A DNA stretch of 64,000 nucleotides from Gemmatimonadaceae bacterium (GTDB lineage Bacteria > Gemmatimonadota > Gemmatimonadetes > Gemmatimonadales > Gemmatimonadaceae). The stretch lies in contig JAICKA010000001.1 in NCBI GenBank assembly GCA_025928185.1, forward strand, positions 1-64,000, read 5' to 3'. Position numbers and translations under genes: made by a program. Position 1 is the stretch's first letter, and each line of letters starts with the position of its first letter. Under the pieces are notes generated by a model, which was not told where the DNA came from, searched no databases, and saw only the letters and a list, made by a program, of their open reading frames with translations. Positions 53,596 to 60,882 of this stretch are shown here, one piece after another.

Positions 53596-53660
53596 GTGCA
53601 TCTCCACTGCAAGGGGGATTCGAGACGATGCACAAATGCGCACAGGGGGGCAAGGGGATT

Positions 53661-53698
53661 GGTCCGTGGTCCGTGGTCCGTGGTCCGTGGACCGTGGT
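53661..53698. repeat. Heptanucleotide tandem repeat (GGTCCGT)
   Basis: Four perfect GGTCCGT units, then GGACCGT, in the spacer upstream of the formate dehydrogenase operon start, about 60 bp from the catalytic gene start and before repeat copy 3. Confidence 0.9.
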
Positions 53699-53717
53699 TG
53701 TCGCGCGGGGCGGGTGT

Positions 53718-54412
53718 GGCGCGCCGAATCGAGTTGGACTGCATTGGGGACGCGGATTTGGCGGAAACTGGCGGACGAGGCGCGGATTGGCGGCTACTGG
53801 CGCGCCGAGTCTATCGCGCCACACCCACAAATCCTTTGGTTTTTCATCCGTTCCATTCGTCCCATCCGTGTCATCGCAGTTCAACCCGTTGTGGCTGCGT
53901 CGGCATCATTGCGTGGGAAAGTGTCGCGAAGTCGCGGAGAACGGCGGAGAACGACGGAGCACTGCTGAGAAACTTTGAATTGTCAGGGGTCAGAATCCGA
54001 TCGCCGATCAGGAATGGCACTTCCGTGAACGCCGAGAATCTCAGGCGTCATGTGCGATGCACTCGTCGTTCATTCTTCATCACCACCACCAGCAACGCCT
54101 CTCCGCGCCTGTCCGCAGTTCTCCGCAGTTCTCCGCCGTTCTCCGCGACCCCGTTCCTCTCCCTGAGACGTAGCCGGCCACGCCGCCTCTGTGGGGCGAC
54201 AGCCCATCGCGCCACAGATGGTCACGACGGCGCTGCGGAGTCGGCGGAGGCGACGGCGTGGGAGTTGATCGAAACGCCACCATCACAAAGTCGTGTTCGT
54301 TATTTACCTGGCGCAGGGAACTCCATACGCCACTCGGGCCGGATTCGCGCCTCGTTCGCCGGTTTCCGCCAGATCCGCGTCCCAAAAACAGTCCAACCCG
54401 ATTCAGCGCACC
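53718..54412. repeat. Large nested palindromic intergenic repeat, copy 3 (longest)
   Basis: 695 bp. Left outer arm GGCGCGCCGAATCGAGTTGG, then ACTGCATTGGGGACGCGG, GGCGGAAACTGGCGGACGAG; the right outer arm is inverted and nearly exact (GTTCGCCGGTTTCCGCCAGA, TCCGCGTCCC, GTCCAACCCGATTCAGCGC). Inner pair GTCGCGGAGAACGGCGGAGA and CCGCCGTTCTCCGCGACCCC. Extra segment 53985-54060 (GGGTCAGAATCCGATCGCC..) and CATCACCACCACCAGCAACG also occur in the others. It fills the gap between the fdh operon start and the PadR gene. Confidence 0.88.
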
Positions 54413-54494
54413 GCACTCGCTCCGCGCGACACCAACCTTGCGGCCCAGCCGCTCCAATCCTACCTTCCCCTCTGTCACAGAGGGGAGAGGCACG

Positions 54495-54842
54495 ATGGTC
54501 GACCCGGATGGCGGTCTGCTGCGCGGCACGCTCGACGTCCTCATTCTCAAGGCGGTGAGCTGGGGACCGAGACATGGCTACGCCGTCGCCGAGTGGATCC
54601 GTGCGATCACCGACGGCGAGCTGCTCGTCGAGGAAGGACCGCTCTACACCGCCCTGCATCGCCTCGAGCGTAACGGCTGGCTCACCGCCGAGTGGGGGTA
54701 CTCCGAGAACAACCGACGCGCCAAGTACTACCAGTTGAGCCGCGCCGGGCGGCAGCAGTTACGCGCCGAAGTGAGCTCGTGGGAACGGTATGCGCGCGCG
54801 GTCGGCAAGGCTCTCGGCGCACTCACGCCGCTCACGGCCTGA
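54495..54842 (+). CDS. PadR-family transcriptional regulator
   Basis: 115-aa winged-helix repressor. Start MVDPDGGLLRGTLDVLILKA, then HGYAVAEWIRAITDGELLV, EGPLYTALHRLERNGWLTAE, and ENNRRAKYYQLSRAGRQQL: the PadR pattern of helices 1-3 and wing. A strong SD (GGGGAGAGG) lies 4-6 bases before the ATG. Paired with the ADOP permease 42 bp downstream; such pairs are frequent in Acidobacteriota/Gemmatimonadota and the regulator is thought to control the permease. Confidence 0.94.
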   Translation: MVDPDGGLLRGTLDVLILKAVSWGPRHGYAVAEWIRAITDGELLVEEGPLYTALHRLERNGWLTAEWGYSENNRRAKYYQLSRAGRQQLRAEVSSWERYARAVGKALGALTPLTA

Positions 54843-54845
54843 CCG

Positions 54846-54881
54846 ATGCGCCGCCTGTCTCGAATTCCGCTCACCGTCTGA
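54846..54881 (+). other. Duplicated gene start: short frame mimicking the ADOP N-terminus
   Basis: A 12-codon frame (MRRLSRIPLTV, stop TGA) begins 39 bp before the ADOP ATG and repeats its first bases imperfectly: ATGCGCCGCCTGTCTCGAAT versus ATGCGGCGCGTCTTTCGAAT, then TCCGCTCACC versus TCCGTTCGCC. It looks like a tandem duplication of the gene start with a stop in the first copy. It could be translated and coupled, or be debris. Confidence 0.6.
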
Positions 54882-54884
54882 ATC

Positions 54885-57635
54885 ATGCGGCGCGTCTTTC
54901 GAATTCCGTTCGCCCGCGCGCACGTCGCGCGCGAGGTGGACGACGAGCTGGCCTTTCACCTCGAGATGCGCGCGCAGCGACTGATCGCCGCCGGCTGGGC
55001 GCCTGACGCCGCGCACCAGGAGGCGCTCCGGCAATTCGGCGACGTCGCCGGCGTACGCGAGTCCTGCGTCACGATGGATGAACAACGGGAGCGGACGATG
55101 ACACGAACCGATCGGTTGGCCGACTTGAGACAGGATCTCGTGTACGCGCTGCGAATGCTGCGGCGCAATCGCGGCTTCACCGCAGTCGTCGTCGGGGCGC
55201 TGGCCCTCGGCATCGGCGCAAACACCGCGATCTTCACTCTCGTCGATGCGGTGCTCCTCCGGACACTGCCGGTGTCGCACCCAGAGCAGCTCGTCGCGAT
55301 CGGCGATCCGGCGCGAGTGAGCTCGTTTTCCCAGGGCGACCCGCGCACCGATCTCTTTTCCTATCCGCTCTATCTCGACATTCGCCGGCAGAGTCACGTG
55401 CTCACCGACGTGGCGGCAACCGGGCGGGCGGATCGCCTCGACGTCCGTATCGACGGCATGAGCGGTGAGCTGGAGCATCCGCGCGGTCGGTTGGCGTCCG
55501 ACAACTATTTCACCATGCTCGGCGTTCGCGCGCAGCTCGGACGCGTGTTCGGACCGTCCGAGCAGATCGTCGGCGGTTCGCCCGTCGCCGTGATCAGCCA
55601 CGGCTACTGGCTGCGGCGGTTTCAGGGCAGCCCGTCGGTGATCGGGCGAGAGATTCTCATCGACGGTGCGCGGTTCACGATCGTCGGCGTCGCACCAGAG
55701 TCATTCACGGGTACGATCGTCGGCGCATCGCCGGACGTGTGGCTTCCGATCGGGATGATCGACGTCATGCACCCGCATCAGAGAATTCTCGACGATCGGG
55801 TGAGCAATCTGTTCCTGCTGCTCGGCCGGCGCCCCGCGGGTACGACGCTCGAACAGGTTCGCCGCGCGCTCGGCCCGTTCATCATTCGCACGATCACCGC
55901 GAACGCGACCGGGCCGGTCGCACAGGCGTTCCTCGCGCTGAAGCCGAAGATCTTCGTGAGCGACGGATCGCGGGGCTTCTCGCGCGTACGCCGGATCTTT
56001 CACGCGCCGCTCGTGACGCTGATGATCGGCGTCGCGCTGCTGCTCTGCATCATTTGCGCGAACGTCGCGAATCTCCTGCTCGCGCGGGCGATCGCCCGCG
56101 GCCGTGAGATGGCGGTGCGGCTCGCGCTCGGCGCCGGCCGCGCGCGTATCACGCGCCAGCTGCTCACCGAGAGCGCGCTGCTCGCCGCGATCGCCGCGGC
56201 GGTCGGCCTGTTTGTCGCCTGGTGGGGCAGCCGCGCGCTGCTCGTGCTGGCGGCGAATGGCGGCAGCCTGCCCATCGACCTGCCGCTCGACGGCCGCGTG
56301 CTCGCGTTCACCATCGTCGTCTCCATCGGCGCCGTGGCGCTGTTCGGGCTCGCGCCGGCGCTCCGCGCGTCACGTGTCGAGGTGGCATCGGCGATGCGCG
56401 CGACGACGACATCTGCGAGCGGGAGCACACTGGGTCGTCGCGGCCAGCGCGCGCCGCTCGGCCAGCTGCTGATCGCCGGCCAGGTCGCGCTCTCGACGGT
56501 GCTGCTCGTCGGCGCCGCGATGCTCGTGCGCAGCTTGCGCAACGTGCAGGCGACCGACGTCGGTCTCGACCGAAATCATCTCGTGATCGCCGACCTCGAC
56601 ATCGTGTCGCGCGGCTACACCGGTGGCCGCCGCGACGAAGTGCTGCACGCGATGCGTGATCGACTGGCGTCGATCCCCGGCGTCGCGGCGGTGACGTTCT
56701 CCGAAAATGGGATCTTCTCCGGCACCGAGAACGGCACGTCGATCGAGGTGCCCGGCTTCGTGCCGCGGACGGTCCAGGACACGAACGTGATGTACGATCG
56801 CGTCAGTCCGGGATACGTGCACGCAATCGGGGGCACGCTGCTCGCGGGACGAGACATCGAATCGAGCGACGAACCGATGCTGCCACGCGCGATCGTGGTG
56901 AACGAGGCGTTCGCGAAGTTCTATTTCCCCGGTCAGCCGGTGATCGGCAAATACATCACGATGAACGACACGGCCGCGTTCCGGATCGTCGGCGAGATGG
57001 CGGACACCCACGACCATACGCTGGAGGATCCGCCTGTGCCGCGGATGTACGTGTCGTACATTCACGCGCCGGATCCGAAGAACATGGGCCAGCCAGGGTC
57101 GCTCCGGTTCATCGTGCGCGCGAGCGGCGATCCCGCCGCACTCGTGCAACCGATCCGCAAGACCATCGTCTCCGTCGATCCACTGCTGCCGATCGACCAC
57201 ATCGATCCGCTCACGACGCTGATCCGCGACACGATCAGCCAGGAGCGCCTGCTCACGCAACTCGCATCGGGCTTCGGTGCGTTGGCCTTGTTGCTCGCCG
57301 GCATCGGCCTGTACGGCGTGATGAGCTACGCGATCGGACGACGCACTGGCGAGATCGGATTACGAATTGCGCTCGGCGCCGGCGGCGGAGCAGTCGCGCG
57401 CATGGTGTTGATAGACGCACTGCGCCTCGTCGCGTTGGGACTGATCGTCGGTGTCCCGCTGGCGCTGCTCTCCGTGCGCGCGCTGGGCAGCCAACTGCAT
57501 GGCGTGCAGACGATCGATCCGTCGTCGCTCGCGATCGCGGTTGGGGTTCTCGTGGCGAGCGCGATCGCGGCAGTCGTCATTCCCGCCGCGCGCGCCGCGC
57601 ACATCTCGCCGATCGTGGCGCTGAAGGGGGATTAG
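54885..57635 (+). CDS. ADOP-type ABC permease (FtsX/MacB-like, duplicated)
   Basis: 916 aa, first copy of the prefix domain (REVDDELAFHLEMRAQRLIA, 15-65) then two MacB/FtsX halves: half 1 with helices near NRGFTAVVVGALALGIGANT, MacB_PCD, LVTLMIGVALLLCIICANVA; half 2 with LGQLLIAGQVALSTVLLVGA, PCD, LASGFGALALLLAGIGLYGV and a final VVIPAARAAHISPIVALKGD. 'Acidobacterial duplicated orphan permease' proteins have no ATPase in the same gene or operon; the ATPase partner is unknown. Possibly exports lipids or peptides. Start at 54885; see the duplicated start at 54846. Confidence 0.94.
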   Translation: MRRVFRIPFARAHVAREVDDELAFHLEMRAQRLIAAGWAPDAAHQEALRQFGDVAGVRESCVTMDEQRERTMTRTDRLADLRQDLVYALRMLRRNRGFTAVVVGALALGIGANTAIFTLVDAVLLRTLPVSHPEQLVAIGDPARVSSFSQGDPRTDLFSYPLYLDIRRQSHVLTDVAATGRADRLDVRIDGMSGELEHPRGRLASDNYFTMLGVRAQLGRVFGPSEQIVGGSPVAVISHGYWLRRFQGSPSVIGREILIDGARFTIVGVAPESFTGTIVGASPDVWLPIGMIDVMHPHQRILDDRVSNLFLLLGRRPAGTTLEQVRRALGPFIIRTITANATGPVAQAFLALKPKIFVSDGSRGFSRVRRIFHAPLVTLMIGVALLLCIICANVANLLLARAIARGREMAVRLALGAGRARITRQLLTESALLAAIAAAVGLFVAWWGSRALLVLAANGGSLPIDLPLDGRVLAFTIVVSIGAVALFGLAPALRASRVEVASAMRATTTSASGSTLGRRGQRAPLGQLLIAGQVALSTVLLVGAAMLVRSLRNVQATDVGLDRNHLVIADLDIVSRGYTGGRRDEVLHAMRDRLASIPGVAAVTFSENGIFSGTENGTSIEVPGFVPRTVQDTNVMYDRVSPGYVHAIGGTLLAGRDIESSDEPMLPRAIVVNEAFAKFYFPGQPVIGKYITMNDTAAFRIVGEMADTHDHTLEDPPVPRMYVSYIHAPDPKNMGQPGSLRFIVRASGDPAALVQPIRKTIVSVDPLLPIDHIDPLTTLIRDTISQERLLTQLASGFGALALLLAGIGLYGVMSYAIGRRTGEIGLRIALGAGGGAVARMVLIDALRLVALGLIVGVPLALLSVRALGSQLHGVQTIDPSSLAIAVGVLVASAIAAVVIPAARAAHISPIVALKGD

Positions 57636-57638
57636 GAG

Positions 57639-58187
57639 CTAGCGGGGAGTGCCTTTCTTTTCCAGCTCCTTGTCCGCCTTTTCCTCGATCTGCCTCGCCA
57701 TCGCTCGCTGATTCAAGTCAAGGATCTGATACGCGTGGTCGCGCGCCGGGTCGATGTTGTCGAGCAGCTCGCCGAGCGTCACGCGCACCAGGGCCTGCGC
57801 CTGAGCGAGCGAATCGCGCCGCGCGGCGCTCGGCTCGCCGAACAGCGGACCCTTGCCCTTGAACAAACGCTGCAGCGAGTCGAGCCGGCGCTCGAGCGGC
57901 GAGTTGGTCGAATCGAGCGACCGCTTGATCGCGATCACGGCGGCGAATTGCCGATCGTTCAGCCCGAGATCGCTGCGGTGCAGGACGACGAGGTTGACAG
58001 GATTCACCTGTTCGGGAATCACGATCCCCGACTCGCGCTTCATGTTGATCGTCTTGCCGCGGCTCATCGGATTGCCGATGCTCCCCAGGCCGCCGACTCC
58101 GCCCATTCCGCCGACCTGCGCCCGCGCTGCCGCCAACGGCATTGCGGCGATCGCGGCGGCAAGACCGCCCGCCCAGAGAACTCGCAT
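57639..58187 (-). CDS. Secreted hypothetical protein (CpxP/Spy-like helical)
   Basis: 182 aa. Signal peptide MRVLWAGGLAAAIAAMPLAA ends near ARAQ; a Gly-rich stretch (GGMGGVGGLGSIGNP) follows, then helical segments with DLGLNDRQFAAVIAIKRSLD and RRLDSLQRLFKGKGPLFGEP, reminiscent of LTxxQ/Spy periplasmic proteins but not a sure match. The tail is rich in Glu and Lys. AGGA 7-8 bases upstream supports ATG 58187 over 58193. Ends 3 bp from the convergent ADOP stop. Confidence 0.65.
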   Translation of the reverse strand: MRVLWAGGLAAAIAAMPLAAARAQVGGMGGVGGLGSIGNPMSRGKTINMKRESGIVIPEQVNPVNLVVLHRSDLGLNDRQFAAVIAIKRSLDSTNSPLERRLDSLQRLFKGKGPLFGEPSAARRDSLAQAQALVRVTLGELLDNIDPARDHAYQILDLNQRAMARQIEEKADKELEKKGTPR

Positions 58188-58206
58188 TTGCATTTCCTGC
58201 TCCCGC

Positions 58207-58247
58207 AAAAAAAACGACGGCCGCGCGGTGATCCGCCCGGACGTCGT
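58207..58247 (-). terminator. Rho-independent terminator after the cupredoxin gene
   Basis: On the minus strand ACGACG-T-CCG ... CGG-C-CGTCGT with a 14-base loop is followed by eight T. It lies 21 bp after the cupredoxin stop and 20 bp before the next gene's start, so the two are separate transcripts. Confidence 0.87.
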
Positions 58248-58267
58248 GTTCGGAGCGGTCGGCGGAG

Positions 58268-58642
58268 CTACTGCACCAGCACCGATCCCGTCATTGACGG
58301 ATGTATAGTGCAGTGGAAGCTGAATGTTCCAGCGGTCGGGAACGTCTTCGTAAAGACTGCACTCGCGCCATGGTCGCCCGAGCCGGAACCATCATTGAAT
58401 GTGACGTTGTGGGTCGCGGCATTCTGATTCCACGTCCAGGTGACGGTGGTCCCCGGCGTCACCTGAATGTCGCCAGGACTGAAGAAGTCGTTCCCCACCT
58501 CGACCTGATTGGTGACGACCGGTCCACCGCCGCCGCCCCCGCCTCCGCCGCCTCCACCACCGCCGGGCGCCGTCGAACTGCCACCACAACCGATAGCCGC
58601 GACGACTGCGGCCGTAATGACCAGGTGCTTCGTGATTCGCAT
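58268..58642 (-). CDS. Cupredoxin (plastocyanin/azurin-like) lipoprotein
   Basis: 124 aa. Lipobox AAIGCGG makes it a lipoprotein; a run of 14 Gly joins the anchor to the domain. The cupredoxin core has VEVGNDFFSPGDIQVTPGT, VTWTWNQNAATHNVTFND and FHCTIHPSMTG: type-1 copper ligands His (ATHNV), Cys (FHC), His (IHP) and Met (SMT) are all kept. Probably carries electrons at the outer face of the inner or outer membrane. Followed by a strong terminator. Confidence 0.93.
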   Translation of the reverse strand: MRITKHLVITAAVVAAIGCGGSSTAPGGGGGGGGGGGGGGPVVTNQVEVGNDFFSPGDIQVTPGTTVTWTWNQNAATHNVTFNDGSGSGDHGASAVFTKTFPTAGTFSFHCTIHPSMTGSVLVQ

Positions 58643-58743
58643 GTGCGCAACTCCGGAAGATGGGCGAGAGGGGTGTCCCCATCGAATCCGGAGCTGGTCC
58701 GAACGGTTCCGGCTGGTCTACGCTCGCACGTGCGTGCGGTGTG

Positions 58744-60117
58744 TCACTGATACAGATCGGCGCGCGTGCGCGGGAGCGTCACCCGCCCGTCGCGCTGCTT
58801 CGCCAACAATGTCTGAATGATCCCGAGGCGGCCCGTCGCGAATCCGTGCTGCGAGGCCGTCATGTAGAGCCGCCAGACGCGGAACGTTTGCCGACCGACG
58901 AGCGCCACCGCTTCACGTTCGTGCGCCATCAAGCGCCGCACCCATTCGCCGAGCGTCTGCTCGTAGTGTTCGCGCAGGCTCTCCGCGTCGCGCAGCTCGA
59001 ACCCGGCCTCCTCGGCCGCCGCGGCGACGGCGTCGAACGGTCCGAGCTTGCCATCCGGAAACACGTACTGGTCGATGAACGAATCGCGGCGCCAGAGGCG
59101 ATCCTCGATGCGCTCGCGCCAGGTCGGGCGGTGCTTCTGCAGCACCTGCACGATGCCGTGATTCAGAAAGAGTCCGCCGGGCTTCAGCACGCTGAACGCC
59201 GACTGGAAATATTCGGGCAGGTGATCGACTCCGACGTGCTCCACCATGCCGACGCTGGCGATCTTGTCGAACTGACCCACGTCCGCGAGATCGCGATAGT
59301 CGCGAATCTCGACTCGACAGGAATCCTGTAATCCCGCCGCGGCGATGCGCGCCTGCGCCAGGTCGCGCTGCTGTTCGCTGAGCGTGATGCCGAGCGCGCG
59401 GACTCCGTGCCGCTGCACGGCGTGCATGATGAGACCGCCCCAGCCGCATCCGATGTCGAGCAGCCGCTCGCCGGGACGCAGGCGCAGCTTGCGGCAGATG
59501 TGCTCGAGCTTGGCCTCCTGCGCGCGATCGAGCGTGAAATCCGATTCGGCGAAGTAGGCGCACGAGTACACCATGCGCTCGTCGAGAAACAGCTTGTAGA
59601 AGTCGTTGCCGACGTCGTAGTGATACTGAATGGCGGCGCGGTCGCGCTCGCGGTCGTGAATGCTTCCGGCGATCGGGACCACGCGCTCGGAGCGATGCTG
59701 CTGCACCGTCTCGGCCGCGGATTCGTGTTTGGGGAGCGCGAGCAGGTCGCGTGTCAGCGACGCGAGGACGCGGGGCGACTTCACGTGCGCGTTGATCGTG
59801 TCCGCGAGCGAGATGGTCGCGCTAAGGTCACCCTCAACTTCGACGTCGCCAGAGAGATACGCCTCGACGAGCGCCAATTCGCTCGGCGGCAGCAGCATGC
59901 GCCGGAGTGCACCAGGACGCGTGAGCACGAGCGTGAATGGCGCGGCGGTTCGCGGATTTTCCGCGGTGCCGTCCCAGTAGCGAACGGCGAACGGTCGTGC
60001 GGGCGGCGGTCCGAACAGGGTCGCCATTGCCCGTTTCGCATGGTGGAGCGCCGAGCTCGTTGCCCAGCGAGAGGTAGTGACCTCAGCGGTTGTTGTTTCT
60101 GCGTGAACTGTCGTCAT
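58744..60117 (-). CDS. cfa: Cyclopropane-fatty-acyl-phospholipid synthase
   Basis: 457 aa. Uses SAM to methylenate unsaturated acyl chains of membrane phospholipids. N-terminal domain (LTRPGALRRMLLPPSELALV, AYLSGDVEVEGDL) and catalytic half with YHYDVGNDFYKLFLDERMVY, SAM motif LLDIGCGWGGLIMHAVQRHG, ITLSEQQRDLAQARI, GMVEHVGVDHLPEYF and YVFPDGKLG. AGGAAAGG SD 3 bases before the ATG. Its 5' end overlaps the 3' end of the small gene 60083-60355 by 35 bp. Confidence 0.96.
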   Translation of the reverse strand: MTTVHAETTTAEVTTSRWATSSALHHAKRAMATLFGPPPARPFAVRYWDGTAENPRTAAPFTLVLTRPGALRRMLLPPSELALVEAYLSGDVEVEGDLSATISLADTINAHVKSPRVLASLTRDLLALPKHESAAETVQQHRSERVVPIAGSIHDRERDRAAIQYHYDVGNDFYKLFLDERMVYSCAYFAESDFTLDRAQEAKLEHICRKLRLRPGERLLDIGCGWGGLIMHAVQRHGVRALGITLSEQQRDLAQARIAAAGLQDSCRVEIRDYRDLADVGQFDKIASVGMVEHVGVDHLPEYFQSAFSVLKPGGLFLNHGIVQVLQKHRPTWRERIEDRLWRRDSFIDQYVFPDGKLGPFDAVAAAAEEAGFELRDAESLREHYEQTLGEWVRRLMAHEREAVALVGRQTFRVWRLYMTASQHGFATGRLGIIQTLLAKQRDGRVTLPRTRADLYQ

Positions 60118-60355
60118 CGGCCTTTCCTGTCACACGTGCTACGTCCTCGCGATTGTCCGCGATCAACTCATGAATGTGCTCGCCGCTCTGGCCGGCTTGC
60201 GGGCCGGTGTCGGCGATGGCGCCGCCCAGGCGCACGTCGTCACGGACGAACTCCGCACCTGCTGGATCCTCGAGCAGGTCCTCGACGTCGTCCTGGCGAA
60301 CGCGAAAGTTCCCGTCGACGTCCCGTCCATTGTGCGTTTTCTGATGATCGCTCAT
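60083..60355 (-). CDS. Small acidic hypothetical protein
   Basis: 90 aa, Asp-rich, soluble: MSDHQKTHNGRDVDGNFRVR, then DDVEDLLEDPAGAEFVRDD, HIHELIADNREDVARVTG. Family not known. It has an SD (AGGAG) about 8 bases before ATG 60355, and the frame upstream looks non-coding. Overlaps the cfa start by 35 bp on the same strand, so probably co-transcribed with cfa. Confidence 0.7.
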   Translation of the reverse strand: MSDHQKTHNGRDVDGNFRVRQDDVEDLLEDPAGAEFVRDDVRLGGAIADTGPQAGQSGEHIHELIADNREDVARVTGKADDDSSRRNNNR

Positions 60356-60472
60356 CGGCCTGCTCCTGTTTAGATGATAGCGCGTCCCGCCGCGGCCGCC
60401 AGCAGGGGCGCTCACGGTGTGCAGGGTTGGACTCCGCAAGGGACAGGCCGAACACGAACGGGCTCGCAAGGC

Positions 60473-60515
60473 GGCGCGGTGCTTGCGCTTGCATGCACCG
60501 CGCCGTTCGGCGCGT
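60473..60515 (+). promoter_or_regulatory. Two mutually exclusive hairpins before the lipoprotein gene
   Basis: GGCGCGGTGC (60473-60482) pairs with GCACCGCGCC (60495-60504); the last part (CGCGCC) can pair instead with GGCGCG (60510-60515). The SD GGGAGGA of the lipoprotein gene follows 14 bp on. Could be an operator, terminator or mRNA switch; no function shown. Confidence 0.4.
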
Positions 60516-60537
60516 TGCACATGCCGTGGGAGGACGT

Positions 60538-60870
60538 ATGCGAGGAATCACATCGACGATTGCCGTGGCGCTCATCGGTGCCGGCGCGCTGTGCGGCTGT
60601 AATCGCACCGGTTCGGCGGCCGGCAACGTGCAACTGCCGCCGGATGGCGGCGCTCGCGTCACATCAAGTGGCGCAGCAACGGTGCCCGCCGCACGTGGGC
60701 CCGCTGTCGTCGGCGGACCCGCGGAACCATCGCGAGGCGTTGCGTCGACGACGACGTACCTGCCGACGCTCGGCACCTACATAGAAATTCCCGCCGCCAT
60801 GCCCGGAACGACAGCGGCACCGCCGTCCATCACGCCGCCTGCTGCGCTCCCCGCGCCAGCTCGGCGCTGA
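60538..60870 (+). CDS. Small Pro/Ala-rich lipoprotein
   Basis: 110 aa. Lipobox GALCGC follows a signal peptide (MRGITSTIAVALIGAG). The rest is low complexity, rich in Pro, Ala, Gly, Thr (PPDGGARVTSS, STTTYLPTLGTYIEIPA), so probably disordered. ATG 60538 with GGGAGGA 4 bases before it. Family unknown. Confidence 0.75.
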   Translation: MRGITSTIAVALIGAGALCGCNRTGSAAGNVQLPPDGGARVTSSGAATVPAARGPAVVGGPAEPSRGVASTTTYLPTLGTYIEIPAAMPGTTAAPPSITPPAALPAPARR

Positions 60871-60882
60871 GGACGCGCCGCG

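Noticed and set aside
51619-53601. Formate dehydrogenase catalytic gene as a pseudogene with a nonsense mutation
   Set aside because: The stop is exactly at the Sec/Cys position, a SECIS hairpin follows, and all neighbours are intact; read-through as selenocysteine explains everything.
53323-54490. Protein-coding genes in the repeat upstream of PadR
   Set aside because: Frames of up to about 400 codons exist but change composition with the repeat blocks and have no domain or SD; the same DNA occurs in other spacers in other frames.
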